A stretch of DNA of 30,937 nt, from the NCBI GenBank assembly GCA_049522565.1, contig JBEKNT010000020.1, positions 1 to 30,937 of the forward strand. The letters run 5' to 3'. The notes below the pieces were generated by a model. It made no database searches. It was not told the DNA's origin and was given only the letters and a program-made list of their open reading frames with translations. The translations under genes and the position numbers were made by a program. This DNA comes from JASHVB01 sp049522565. Its GTDB lineage: Bacteria > Pseudomonadota > Alphaproteobacteria > Acetobacterales > Acetobacteraceae. This document shows, piece after piece, positions 7,585-15,779 of this stretch (its first letter is position 1; the number at the start of each line of letters is the position of its first letter).

Positions 7585-8394
7585 TTAGGCTGTAAAGGTG
7601 CCGGCGTTTAGGACAAGTTCACCGAACAGCATGGCAGGCTGCCGGGCAGTGATCGTTGTGGGATATTCTACGTCGTAGAGCAGGTCGCGGCGATAAAGCA
7701 GCGCGTCCTGGGATTGATCGAATACAAGTGTACCGCGATATTGTAGGCGGCCCTGGGAGCTATCGGCCAGGTTGATGAACTGAAAACCAACGAGTAGCAG
7801 ATCGATTGCCGAGGCCGAGGCGTCGCGAGTGGCGGGTGTGGGGCACCAACACGTGATGCGGAATCCCCGTTCCTGACGCCGTACTTCCTGCATCACTGAA
7901 GCGTCGGCGACCACTCGGGCCAACACACTGCCGGCACCGGGAATTGTTAGTGTTGCGCCCGAGAGGTTGACAATCCAGTCAGTGCGAACAGCAGTTGCTA
8001 AGTTCGCGGCTACGGTCGCCGGCGTGTCGCCAGCTTGTGAGGCGTACACATAACTGCTGTCATTGACCAGCATTCCGGCGAGCTGTCCCGGACCTGCGGT
8101 GCCCCCGATGGTGACCGAGACGCCAGAAACCGATGCGGTGAGTGTTGCCTGTGCCGGGAAACCTTGCCATTGTTGCGAATATCGGGTTGTATTGCGGCCT
8201 GGCTCGCCCTGTGGGAAGACTGTGACGTTAATGACGCCGGCCGCGAGGTCTGCGTTCAGCGCGGCTGAATTAGGCCAGCCGCGGTATATCCGACAGTCCG
8301 GCCCAGGGAGACTCGGCGAGCTCGACCCGTTTGGATATAGCGCATTGGCAGCCAGTGCAACCAACGCATTCTCTACATCCGACTGGTCAGCCAT
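7585..8394 (-). CDS. Tail completion / terminator-like protein
   Basis: This 269-residue protein lies between the neck genes and the sheath, where the tail-terminator of contractile phages is expected. The N-terminus (DVENALVALAANALYPNG) and the C-terminal half resemble tail-completion domains, with a surface strand (FRITCWCPTPATRDASAS) and a helix IDLLLVGFQFINLAD. Between them, about residues 75-165, is a beta-sandwich-like insertion with SVTIGGTAGPGQLAG and DTPATVAANLATAV. This segment is similar in style to additional domains on phage surface proteins. It starts with an ATGA overlap with the preceding gene. Family assignment rests mainly on position and partly on sequence. Confidence 0.65.
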   Translation of the reverse strand: MADQSDVENALVALAANALYPNGSSSPSLPGPDCRIYRGWPNSAALNADLAAGVINVTVFPQGEPGRNTTRYSQQWQGFPAQATLTASVSGVSVTIGGTAGPGQLAGMLVNDSSYVYASQAGDTPATVAANLATAVRTDWIVNLSGATLTIPGAGSVLARVVADASVMQEVRRQERGFRITCWCPTPATRDASASAIDLLLVGFQFINLADSSQGRLQYRGTLVFDQSQDALLYRRDLLYDVEYPTTITARQPAMLFGELVLNAGTFTA

Positions 8395-9038
8395 CAGGTC
8401 GTAGCCTGTCTTACAGCCAATCGCCAGCCGAGATCAGTTAGCTCAGTGGTTGCAACGACACCACCGCGTCCGAGATCATCAGACATCAAATCGGCAGTCT
8501 GCAGAACGACGCCGGGGCAAGCGGGCAGCAAGACGGTCCAGTAGGAGACCGACGTATCACTGGGCAGATTGGCGAGAGGGCGACCTTCTCTAGATGCGAC
8601 CAGCACACTCGCTGGCCAGTTGGTCATGAGTGGAGTGACATTCGCTGCCGTAACGCCTCCATACATATTCACCCCAGTGCTTGTTTGCGCTGCGGGGCGA
8701 GTAAACGAAATCACCCGGTTGGTCTGTACGCAAAGAACGGGTAGAATCTTGTGTTGTGCAGCGATAAACCAGGTGGCGTCGTGCTGCACCAAGTAGTCGC
8801 CGGGCCGCGTATATGCGGCGTCGAATATGCCGCACCATAGCGCGTTGCCATACCCATTCGGCCGGGTAAATTTTCCGTCGAGACCGCTGAATGCGGCATG
8901 AAGGCGAAGAAATCTGTTCCGCGTCGCAAGCGGACTTTCCGTTCCGCGCGGGCGGTATGCGCTAGTAGTCACGCCGGTCGCACGAGCGGCAACGTTTAGG
9001 CCCCAGCGGATACGATCTTCGAGCCGAGCTGAATCCAT
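8394..9038 (-). CDS. Phage head-tail/neck protein, unknown function
   Basis: The protein has 214 residues from the ATG at 9038. The open frame reaches back to 9155, but 9038 begins right after the upstream stop at 9040-9042 and avoids a long overlap. The N-terminus is DSARLEDRIRWGLNVAARAT, followed by the motif YRPRG. It then has a beta-rich body with GDYLVQHDATWFIAAQHKIL and SFTRPA. That pattern suggests a structural component of the neck or tail tip shared by related prophages. I do not recognise a named family. The order capsid, 77 aa, 125 aa, this gene, terminator suggests a role in joining head and tail. Confidence 0.7.
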   Translation of the reverse strand: MDSARLEDRIRWGLNVAARATGVTTSAYRPRGTESPLATRNRFLRLHAAFSGLDGKFTRPNGYGNALWCGIFDAAYTRPGDYLVQHDATWFIAAQHKILPVLCVQTNRVISFTRPAAQTSTGVNMYGGVTAANVTPLMTNWPASVLVASREGRPLANLPSDTSVSYWTVLLPACPGVVLQTADLMSDDLGRGGVVATTELTDLGWRLAVRQATT

Positions 9039-9039
9039 T

Positions 9040-9417
9040 TTAGACCACCAGTGTAATTCCGCAGTCGGCCAGCGCAGGCCCGGGAGGGACGCCGAGGAAC
9101 CCACAAAAACGCCGGCACCAGTCGTCAAACAGCCGGATCCGATCGCGAGGCTCATCGCGGTTTCTCATCCATACCGCGGCAGAATCCGTGTCGAGGTTGT
9201 CACCGGAGCGTGGAATCGCGATCTCCAGCACGGTCAATGTTCCCAGATACCGGAGGACGACGGCCGTTTCCGCGTCAGAAAGGTTGTTAAGGCGGAACTC
9301 CAACAGGCCGTAAACCTGATAGAACCGCCAATTCTCAAACCCTGCTGGTGCAGCGCCGTACGCCGGATAGCCACAAAAGCGGCGGGCGTCGGTCTTCTGC
9401 GCGTCCGTCATCGTCAT
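9040..9417 (-). CDS. Phage neck protein, unknown function (125 aa)
   Basis: The start is taken as the ATG at 9417, which overlaps the preceding stop as TAATG. Longer versions from 9429 would need a weak codon. The protein begins MTMTDAQKTDARRFCGYPAY. It has a helical middle (RLNNLSDAETAVVLRYLGTL) and a C-terminal part rich in arginine and tryptophan ending in GVPPGPALADCGITLVV. The size and the location after the capsid gene suit a head-completion or connector protein of the gp6/gp15 type, but no diagnostic motif is visible. It is followed directly by the next neck gene. Confidence 0.65.
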   Translation of the reverse strand: MTMTDAQKTDARRFCGYPAYGAAPAGFENWRFYQVYGLLEFRLNNLSDAETAVVLRYLGTLTVLEIAIPRSGDNLDTDSAAVWMRNRDEPRDRIRLFDDWCRRFCGFLGVPPGPALADCGITLVV

Positions 9418-9650
9418 TAGCGGTACCACCCTTCGCCACGTATGAAGAAAACACTGTCATAGCTACTGGTGAGCATATCGGCAACAAAAGTAATCGGTGA
9501 GATGAACGACAGTACGGCTTGCGAAGTAGATAGTACCGGCGTGTCGGGCGATGGGGCGTTGACTGATGTGTTCCTACCGAACCCAACAGACACGGACACG
9601 CTGGTAGAACCGGTTACGGCAATCGACTTCCCATGGCAATCAAGCTGCAT
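9417..9650 (-). CDS. Small phage protein after capsid gene (77 aa)
   Basis: This 77-residue frame reads MQLDCHGKSIAVTGSTSVSV, then a serine- and proline-containing middle, and ends SSYDSVFFIRGEGWYR. It is mostly beta in character. It starts about 95 bases after the capsid stop codon and its stop overlaps the next gene's start, which argues for a real, coupled gene. A head decoration, head-completion or connector role would fit the position. I see no specific family mark, so function is unknown. Confidence 0.55.
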   Translation of the reverse strand: MQLDCHGKSIAVTGSTSVSVSVGFGRNTSVNAPSPDTPVLSTSQAVLSFISPITFVADMLTSSYDSVFFIRGEGWYR

Positions 9651-9744
9651 TCTTACAGATCTCGCGAGAGCATGCAGCGGGGCAATGCCGCTGGATGGAA
9701 ATGGCCGATCGTTTGGATCGACATCTCTCCACAGCCTTCAGGCA

Positions 9745-11067
9745 TCAGCCGATATGTTCTACCATCACGGCACGTTTGAAAGCCGCGTTCGTGGCGGTGG
9801 GAACAGTGGTGGGATTCGTCGTTGTGTCGGATGGGGCGCAGAATCCACCCATCCAATACCAGGATTGAGCGATGATCTGTTGCAGCCGGTCGATTGGCTC
9901 CCGCGTAACCATAGCTACCCCGTCCACCACCACAACGATCGAATCCTTGGGGGCGACGTCCTCCGCGGCCATGCCGGCGAAGTCGCCTTCGACCAATGCG
10001 CCCTGCCCACAAATGATCGGCCGCCGTACCATAAGCCCCGCTAGAGTCGGGTGCGGCTGTACGAACGCCTCGGTAGTAGGCATGAATCTCAGACCCAGGA
10101 AATCATTTGTCATGCCCTGGCGAAACACTTGGTTGGCTGACGTTGCCCCCTGAAAAAGTTGCTTGAAATCCGGATCGGCGAATAGCTGCCGTGCGGAGAC
10201 CGGATCCAAGTAGCAGTTGTACGAGCCATCAATTTCCGGGACCGCGTTCATGCGCAGCTTCGAGACGGCGTCCAGCAGGCAAGACATCGCTAGGGTATCG
10301 GTGGCGACAATTTGCGACGTGTTGCTGCGCTGCGAAGGGCGGACAATTACACATGCGTTCGCTGCAGTCACGGTGTTGCCGGCAGTACCGTCGCTGACGG
10401 ATACGTTGGCGGAGAAGGTCAATACGCCGGACACGCCATTCGGTGCGGTCGAAACGTTCGTTGCGTCTGCCGCGGCGCCAATCAGCGTATAGGAATCTGC
10501 GCCAACCGTGACTGTCAAAGTGTTCGAGCTGGTGACTGACTGCTGCACCCCGTTAACGAAGGCGGTCTGGAAACCACGAATATCGTCGACGGGCACCGAT
10601 GGACCGGCGCCGCCAAGCGTGCTGCGTACACGCGTGTTCCCGCCGAAATACGCGTTGAACAGGGCATTTCGGGCCAATTCGTCCAGGCTGCGCGCGGCCT
10701 GTTCGCCATTGACGTAGGCGTTCTGCAGGAATTGCGAGGCAATACCGACCCGGGCGGTCACCATGTTGAGGTCGGTTGTTGCTGCGTAGTGGTTGATTGT
10801 GATGGTATACTGCTCGACCCCCCATGTAGTCGGCGTCAGACCATTGTCAAAATTAGTGTTGGTGGCGGGCGCCAGCGGCGTTGTTACTGTCGGCTTCAGG
10901 CCAACCCGCGTCTTGGTGAGCGTCTCACCAATTCCTACGGCGAAGGCTTCCCGATCTGCGCACGCCCGATAGCCGAGACGCGAGCGGAGGGCCTGCTCAA
11001 ATTCGCGCTCCAGAAAGCCCTGCTGAATGATCGGTTGCAGAGCCGGCGGAAAATTCTGAATCCCCAT
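9745..11067 (-). CDS. Major capsid protein
   Basis: This 440-residue protein lies just after the scaffold gene and is the probable HK97-fold shell subunit. Residues 1-60 form an N-terminal arm (FPPALQPIIQQGFLEREFEQ). Residues 85-175 and 255-440 carry the core (YAATTDLNMVTARVGIASQF; SYNCYLDPVSARQLFADPDF; QSWYWMGGFCAPSDTT). Residues about 178-255 are a Ser/Thr/Val-rich insertion (TVTVGADSYTLIGAAADAT and GVSGVLTFSANVSVSDGT), probably a surface beta domain. No protease gene or cleavage segment is seen, so the shell may assemble with the separate scaffold only. AAAGGGA upstream of the ATG is a plausible ribosome site. Confidence 0.85.
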   Translation of the reverse strand: MGIQNFPPALQPIIQQGFLEREFEQALRSRLGYRACADREAFAVGIGETLTKTRVGLKPTVTTPLAPATNTNFDNGLTPTTWGVEQYTITINHYAATTDLNMVTARVGIASQFLQNAYVNGEQAARSLDELARNALFNAYFGGNTRVRSTLGGAGPSVPVDDIRGFQTAFVNGVQQSVTSSNTLTVTVGADSYTLIGAAADATNVSTAPNGVSGVLTFSANVSVSDGTAGNTVTAANACVIVRPSQRSNTSQIVATDTLAMSCLLDAVSKLRMNAVPEIDGSYNCYLDPVSARQLFADPDFKQLFQGATSANQVFRQGMTNDFLGLRFMPTTEAFVQPHPTLAGLMVRRPIICGQGALVEGDFAGMAAEDVAPKDSIVVVVDGVAMVTREPIDRLQQIIAQSWYWMGGFCAPSDTTTNPTTVPTATNAAFKRAVMVEHIG

Positions 11068-11109
11068 AGAAGGTCCCTTTATTTATTAAGGAGAAATGGT
11101 GCTGCTATC

Positions 11110-11520
11110 TTAATAGCGCTGCTTCAGTAGCGCTGCACGGGCCGCTGCGTACTCCGCGCTTGTCATTTCAGTCGCATGCTTTTGGCGCGGTGGCTGTGCC
11201 AGAGGCGCACTCAATGGGCTGGACGACGACGGCATTCCAAATAGCCAAGGTTTGGCTTTTTTGAAGCGCCCCATCAATTCCGAGGCGTCGTCAATTTCGC
11301 CATTCTCATTAAGCTTTATCCCAGACAAGTCCAGCAGCTTCAAGCCATCTAGATCTATCATTCCTGCGCGTACGGCCTCAGCCTTCATTTCGGCGCGGAC
11401 TAGGCGCGTATCTGACTGCTGCTGAAAGTCATTCAACTTCTTTTCAAGAAGCTCCGCGCGGGCACGTAGATCGTCGACGGGGTTATCAGCGGGTTCAACC
11501 TGAGGTACGATTTCGGTCAT
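11110..11520 (-). CDS. Capsid scaffolding protein
   Basis: This 136-residue, charged and mostly helical protein has a predicted coiled coil at about residues 16-50 (DDLRARAELLEKKLNDFQQQ, then RLVRAEMKAEAVRAG). It then has GMIDLDGLKLLDLSGIKLNE, a pattern common in phage scaffolds, and a stretch rich in proline and serine before a basic C-terminus (EMTSAEYAAARAALLKQRY). Scaffolds copolymerise with capsid protein inside the procapsid and then leave. The start overlaps the portal stop as ATGA and the capsid gene follows, the usual portal-scaffold-capsid order. Confidence 0.82.
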   Translation of the reverse strand: MTEIVPQVEPADNPVDDLRARAELLEKKLNDFQQQSDTRLVRAEMKAEAVRAGMIDLDGLKLLDLSGIKLNENGEIDDASELMGRFKKAKPWLFGMPSSSSPLSAPLAQPPRQKHATEMTSAEYAAARAALLKQRY

Positions 11521-12935
11521 CAGTTTATCCTGGTGCTGTGGTCCGCTGAAATACCGGTCAGCTCGCCAGGCACATCCTCGATGTCGAATGTGTCAGCGAT
11601 GGCCTTGACCGCAGTCTCTCGGCTCATCAGGCCGGCGGTCACAAGGGTTGTCAGGGTCTGTGCATCTTTCTGGCGGTCATCAGCTGTCGGGGGATACCAG
11701 CGCGGCCACTTGATGGACAGGCGGGCGGATACATCGAGTGCTGGTATTTCCTTTTCCATCGCTCGCAGCGGGTAGACATGTGACGCGCGCACAACCATCC
11801 GTGCAAGGCTAAGTAGCGCAGTCTCCCCGTAACTGACGCGCAGGTTGTCTGCGAGCCATAACAAACCCTGGTTCATCAGTTCTAGGGCCCGTCCGGATTG
11901 CGCCGCCGTCAGACGGTCGGCATTCGCTCGATTTCCGTGTACGCTTTCCAATGCAAGCTCTCGCAATGTTCGTACGTACTCCATGACCGCCGCGGACGCC
12001 GTACCGCCTATTTCCAGTAACCTGGCATCGCCCCTTTCGCTGACTACAAGTGCATTGCCGGCGCCCTTAACTATCTGGGCATCGCTGGTAGCCGGCTCTT
12101 TGATCAATAGCGTAGGGTCACTGCTGTATTTCAGTCCGCGACCCGCTTGACTGAGTTGGTAGTCGATCTCAATTTGCGTCTCAATGGCCGATCTGAAAGT
12201 GCAGGCGCCATCGTTGGGATCGTCGGTTGCTGATCTGCCCGGTAAGTTCCTGACCCACACTATCGGAACGAAACCCAAGCCGTGTTTGACGCTTCGTTCT
12301 AGATCTATGTCCGGTACGCCTGTATGGCCGACAGCGACCGGAGTGAACCATGTTTCACATTCAATATCCCATTGGCGCTCAAACCAGTAGTCTATTCCGA
12401 GGTCGGCAATCTGATAGCCATTTTCGGCAAGTCTCGTGCCGGAAACCTTATATCGCTCGGTGATTTTGCACAGGGAGTCCGGTGCTTCGGGATCCCAGAG
12501 TGGCGCAAGATAGGTGGTATCTAGTACCTGGAAGAATACGCGCCCACGAAGGATTCGCATGAGAATTGCGACGGAGCCGACCGAGCCGAAAATCGCCGCC
12601 TCTGTCATAACTTGATTGAGCCGCGCCTCCTTGGCAATGTCCGAGAGAACCGATTGGACAGTCGTGTCTGCGCAGTCGATTGTTGGAAAATGGCCCTCGC
12701 TAAAGAGGAGAGAGACGCTGTCCTCGACGACAACTCGGGACAGGCCGTAACGCACGCTCGGTCGACGGCTGCGTAGGGGGATATAGTCACCACCGAGGCT
12801 GCGCTCCTCGTGAAATTGATACGGCAGCACGTCGTAAAGTGTTCCATCAAGAACCCTGCGTAGGATGTCGAGCATCCGCGTCCGTGGCGAATAATCGGGG
12901 TCCCGAGGGATCAAATTGCAAATCGTGTCAAACAT
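11520..12935 (-). CDS. Phage portal protein
   Basis: This 471-residue protein follows the large terminase and precedes the scaffold, as portal proteins do. Twelve copies would form the DNA channel at one capsid vertex. The N-terminus gives a wing-like region (GGDYIPLRSRRPSVRYGLSR). The middle has a stem-type helix region with VHGNRANADRLTAAQSGRAL and ELMNQGLLWLADNLR. The C-terminus contains KWPRWYPPTADDRQKDAQTL, then TTLVTAGLMSRETAVKAIAD, a strong mark of SPP1-gp6-like portals. The size is typical. The ATG at 12935 lies 47 bases after the terminase stop. Confidence 0.88.
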   Translation of the reverse strand: MFDTICNLIPRDPDYSPRTRMLDILRRVLDGTLYDVLPYQFHEERSLGGDYIPLRSRRPSVRYGLSRVVVEDSVSLLFSEGHFPTIDCADTTVQSVLSDIAKEARLNQVMTEAAIFGSVGSVAILMRILRGRVFFQVLDTTYLAPLWDPEAPDSLCKITERYKVSGTRLAENGYQIADLGIDYWFERQWDIECETWFTPVAVGHTGVPDIDLERSVKHGLGFVPIVWVRNLPGRSATDDPNDGACTFRSAIETQIEIDYQLSQAGRGLKYSSDPTLLIKEPATSDAQIVKGAGNALVVSERGDARLLEIGGTASAAVMEYVRTLRELALESVHGNRANADRLTAAQSGRALELMNQGLLWLADNLRVSYGETALLSLARMVVRASHVYPLRAMEKEIPALDVSARLSIKWPRWYPPTADDRQKDAQTLTTLVTAGLMSRETAVKAIADTFDIEDVPGELTGISADHSTRIN

Positions 12936-12982
12936 CGAGGCTTGTTGTCCAACGTTGGGCGGCTGGGCGCACTCTTGCTGAA

Positions 12983-14410
12983 TTAGCGAGCCATGTGGGG
13001 AACCGTAAGCGTTCGCGATGGGGGGACGATGTCCAGCAGCATGGTGAAGGCGCGCGACAACGCGTCGACTTGGTCGTCTTTGCGGCCAAATGGGAAGTCG
13101 CGCAGCTCTTCAATGAATGCGTGGTTCCAGTTGGCCCGGAAAAGCGAAACGTTACCGCCTTCGATCTGAGAGGCGACCGGCGCCGCCCGTGTCGCTTTAG
13201 CGCCGGTTTCTCGCGACGGAACCACGTGATAGCCGGCGAGTTGGCTGGTAAGATAGGTGGTCTGGCTCTTGCCCGCTTGGCCAGGATCCACGGGAAGGCC
13301 GATGGTCACGCCGCGACCGTCGGCCCGAGCGGCCGTGACGATACTGTCTTCCACCTCACGCGGACTTCCACGCAGCCGCATAACATCCAGCACCGTGTAT
13401 CGTCCCGAGTCGTGCCGAGTTAGTTTCACCCCTACAGTCCAATCGGGATCGTTACGGCCTGTCGTTGCGGTCGCCGCGAGATCCCATGCCCGCACGACCG
13501 GTGCAGGGGGACCGGGCGGTAGCCAGTCGATGAATTCCAGGCATCCGACTTTGAATAGTGTCCCCGCCTCCGGTCGTGGCGATTGCTGATATTGTGCCAA
13601 CCATGCGCGTTGGCCGACAGAAGTGCGGCGACGCAACAGCCCTGGGATGTCCTCCCACTCCGGCCAAATGGGTTCGCCAAGCGGGCGGTTAAGCTGATCC
13701 CCCTCCTCCGCTAACGCTGGCAACGTCAAGCAACGCCACTCTTCCGCGTCGTGTTCGAGTAGACGGCCACAGAGGTCATCCTGATGCCAACGCGTCATGA
13801 TCAGGATGATCCGTGCCTTTGGCTTCAGCCGCGGAATGAGATCAGATCGATACCAGTCCCAAAGTCGATCCCGATGGATAAGGCTGTCCGCCTCGGCTTG
13901 TGATTTGACGGGATCGTCGATTATCGCCAGGTCGGCCCGGCGTCCAATCAGTGCACCGCGAATGCCGATCGCGTAATATTCTCCACCCAGCGATGTAGAC
14001 CAGTGCGAGTTGGCGCGATCGCGGACCGAAATGTTATAACCCAACGAGGGGGCCTCCTCGTCTATGATTGACCGGGCCCGGCGTCCGAAATATGTTGCGA
14101 GGCCCGCTGTGTGCGAAGCCGCTATGATTGAGTCTCGCGGATGCCGTGTGAACCACCAGGCGGGGAACAGGATCGACGTGTAGGTCGATTTGGCCGATCC
14201 CGGCGGCATTTGGACCATTAGCCGGTCGGTATCACCGCGACTCAGCGCCTCCAACTCGTTCATCAGCAGGCGATGGTGCTTTGCAGGTATCTGGCCGTAG
14301 CCGCAGATGGTTGTCTCAACCCATTCTAGCAGGTTGCAGTTTGTTAGGTACCTGGGGGCTACCACCTCGCCACCGTCAAACGGATATTTGGGTCTTTGGC
14401 GTTGCGCCAA
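12983..14410 (-). CDS. Phage terminase, large subunit
   Basis: This 475-residue packaging ATPase and nuclease begins with TTG at 14410. The same frame has stops 28 and 37 bases upstream of that codon, so no longer start is available. Residues 69-76 (PPGSAKST) are the Walker A loop and LAIIDDP at 161-167 is Walker B. A coupling-type motif LIMTRWHQDDL sits near 203-213. The RNase H-like nuclease half has acidic residues D310 (RAWDLAAT), D376 (VDPGQAGKS) and D446/D449 (KDDQVDALSRA). All are present, so it should be active. No small subunit gene is found directly upstream, only a 31-codon open frame overlapping the start. Confidence 0.92.
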   Translation of the reverse strand: MAQRQRPKYPFDGGEVVAPRYLTNCNLLEWVETTICGYGQIPAKHHRLLMNELEALSRGDTDRLMVQMPPGSAKSTYTSILFPAWWFTRHPRDSIIAASHTAGLATYFGRRARSIIDEEAPSLGYNISVRDRANSHWSTSLGGEYYAIGIRGALIGRRADLAIIDDPVKSQAEADSLIHRDRLWDWYRSDLIPRLKPKARIILIMTRWHQDDLCGRLLEHDAEEWRCLTLPALAEEGDQLNRPLGEPIWPEWEDIPGLLRRRTSVGQRAWLAQYQQSPRPEAGTLFKVGCLEFIDWLPPGPPAPVVRAWDLAATATTGRNDPDWTVGVKLTRHDSGRYTVLDVMRLRGSPREVEDSIVTAARADGRGVTIGLPVDPGQAGKSQTTYLTSQLAGYHVVPSRETGAKATRAAPVASQIEGGNVSLFRANWNHAFIEELRDFPFGRKDDQVDALSRAFTMLLDIVPPSRTLTVPHMAR

Positions 14411-14666
14411 ATACGATTTTCTTCGCGTCGGACCGCGTCAGTTCCATCACTCATGATTGCGCAGAAATAGCGGTGAGGCGAGATGGGAAGGATGAGTCGG
14501 CCGGCAGCCGAATGCCGGTGGACTGACCCCGGGCCCGTTATTTTCGTGCGATCGGGAGTGCTAACCGGCGGCGCTGGCAACGCGTAGCGATAGCGGACTG
14601 GAGAGGGGCGGACTGGCGCTGCGGCTCGTCCTCGCCATCATACGCAAACTTATACAGGAGATTGGG

Positions 14667-15116
14667 GTGTTTGGTCAAGTCTTTTTTCCTAGCGGCTGCG
14701 GTTTGCGCTTGGGTGGGGTCGCTAGCGTCGCGTGCCTGCTGTTATTGACGACCTGTACTGGAGACCCGGGGGAGCAACTGCAATCCGGTCAGGTATTGGC
14801 TTGGGGTGGATCGGACGGGCGCTGGGTCGGGCCGGTCACGCCGGTTGACATGAATTGCGGACAGCAGACCACCGGGCTGATGTCGATTGGCAGTAGTACG
14901 TTTGGCTTCGACCCGTTCCAGAGCGCAGAGGTGCTGCAGGGCAATATCGGCCCCTCAGGGAATCTCAGGGGAGAGGTGGTTCGCTCTGTTCCCGGAAACA
15001 GGTCTATCGGGATGAGTTTTCTGGGCCGGGTGCAGCACTCGGAGGGTGTCGAAAGCATCGTCGGGACGCTGACGTCGGGCCGGTGCCACTGGTCTGTCAC
15101 CCTGCGTCGCGGCTAG
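14667..15116 (+). CDS. Putative exported or lipoprotein-like protein, unknown function
   Basis: The GTG at 14667 lies six bases after a good AGGAG, which decides the start. The 149-residue product has a hydrophobic segment at about residues 14-28 (LGGVASVACLLLLTT) followed by C30. This resembles a lipoprotein signal, although threonine at -1 is not ideal for a lipobox. The mature part is small and glycine/serine-rich, with two cysteines (about C64 and C142) that could form a disulphide, and reads as a compact beta domain (GDPGEQLQSGQVLAWGGSDG and FLGRVQHSEGVESIVGTLTS). It is on the opposite strand from the prophage genes, so it may be host DNA or a phage moron. No family is recognised. Confidence 0.65.
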   Translation: MFGQVFFPSGCGLRLGGVASVACLLLLTTCTGDPGEQLQSGQVLAWGGSDGRWVGPVTPVDMNCGQQTTGLMSIGSSTFGFDPFQSAEVLQGNIGPSGNLRGEVVRSVPGNRSIGMSFLGRVQHSEGVESIVGTLTSGRCHWSVTLRRG

Positions 15117-15292
15117 CCGCTGGCGCGCCTTGGCCATTCACGGACTTTCACGGTTTTTTCCCGGAAACTGACGGCGTAATGACCGTTGGCGAACTTTAAC
15201 AAGCGACGCTTTGGTTGCACACTCGGGGATGTCGCCAACAGGGTTAGAGAAGCTCCGCGAAGGCGCAAGAATGCAGGATTCTGGAGGTAATG

Positions 15293-15766
15293 ATGACCTA
15301 TATGCAGCGTTTGATCGAGATCGGGTCCGCCGACAGCGTTCGCGACATAGAGCCGCTCCAGCGGCACCCGCTACTGCTGATAGTCGAGGATGGAGATGCG
15401 ATCGCCGCCGCGCTGCAGCCAATATGCGACTTTCTGGATATCGCCCTTGAGAGTCTTCCCAGTCAGCATGACCTGGCCGCTGCGCTGCGAGACTACCGTC
15501 CGATGGGCGTCGTCGCCCACCTCGATTGTCAGGGCCAAGACGGGTGCCACGTCATGATGACTGTCGCGCAGCACGACCGCGGCCTGCCGATTATGCTGCT
15601 CACCGGCGACGATCCGGCGCTGGCCGGCGCTGCAGATGCCGTTGAGGAACTGTGGAAACTTGAGGCGGTGGTAAAGTCCCCTCGGTTGCCAAGCATAGGT
15701 GCCATCGTTGATTTTATTTTTCGCGCGGGCCGCAAGGGACGGTGTACCCGGCTAGTGCCGGTGTAG
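15293..15766 (+). CDS. Stand-alone receiver-like (REC) domain protein
   Basis: The protein has 157 residues from the ATG at 15293, five bases after a perfect GGAGG. An ATG three bases earlier leaves too little room. Counting from that earlier ATG, the fold runs from LLLIVEDGD (acidic pair E33-D34) to HLDCQGQDG (D79 as probable phospho-acceptor), LLTGDD (T105) and VVKSPRLP (K129), so the four key receiver positions are present. The D79 loop lacks the usual proline and is two residues shorter than in CheY. No output domain follows, as in single-domain regulators that pass phosphate on or regulate by contact. No sensor kinase is in the window. Role unknown. Confidence 0.7.
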   Translation: MTYMQRLIEIGSADSVRDIEPLQRHPLLLIVEDGDAIAAALQPICDFLDIALESLPSQHDLAAALRDYRPMGVVAHLDCQGQDGCHVMMTVAQHDRGLPIMLLTGDDPALAGAADAVEELWKLEAVVKSPRLPSIGAIVDFIFRAGRKGRCTRLVPV

Positions 15767-15779
15767 CTCTCACGTCGCG

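Larger units (their letters stand above)
1..14410 (-). mobile_element. Prophage structural module (contractile tail), left part outside window
   Basis: Nineteen consecutive minus-strand genes encode DNA packaging, head, neck, contractile tail and baseplate proteins, with little space and many start/stop overlaps between them. Terminase, portal, scaffold and capsid genes are all present, so this is a phage genome rather than only a tail-like bacteriocin. From sheath to hub the order matches P2 (FI, FII, E/E', T, U, X, D), followed by V, W and J homologues. None of the large genes is visibly broken. The left limit lies outside the window. The right limit is somewhere between the terminase and the housekeeping genes. 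I saw no integrase, tRNA or attachment repeat. No separate small terminase subunit was found upstream of the large one. Confidence 0.93.

Noticed and set aside
8394..9155. Longer neck protein starting at 9155
   Set aside because: It would overlap the preceding gene by about 115 bases; the ATG at 9038 sits right at the upstream stop.
1..14410. Gene transfer agent or R-type pyocin instead of prophage
   Set aside because: Complete head and packaging genes argue against a tail-only particle, and the contractile tail with P2-like gene order does not resemble known Rhodobacter-type transfer agents.
14359..14580. 73-residue minus-strand ORF before the terminase
   Set aside because: Only the final 31 codons look remotely gene-like and no ribosome site is seen; kept as a finding but not annotated as a gene.
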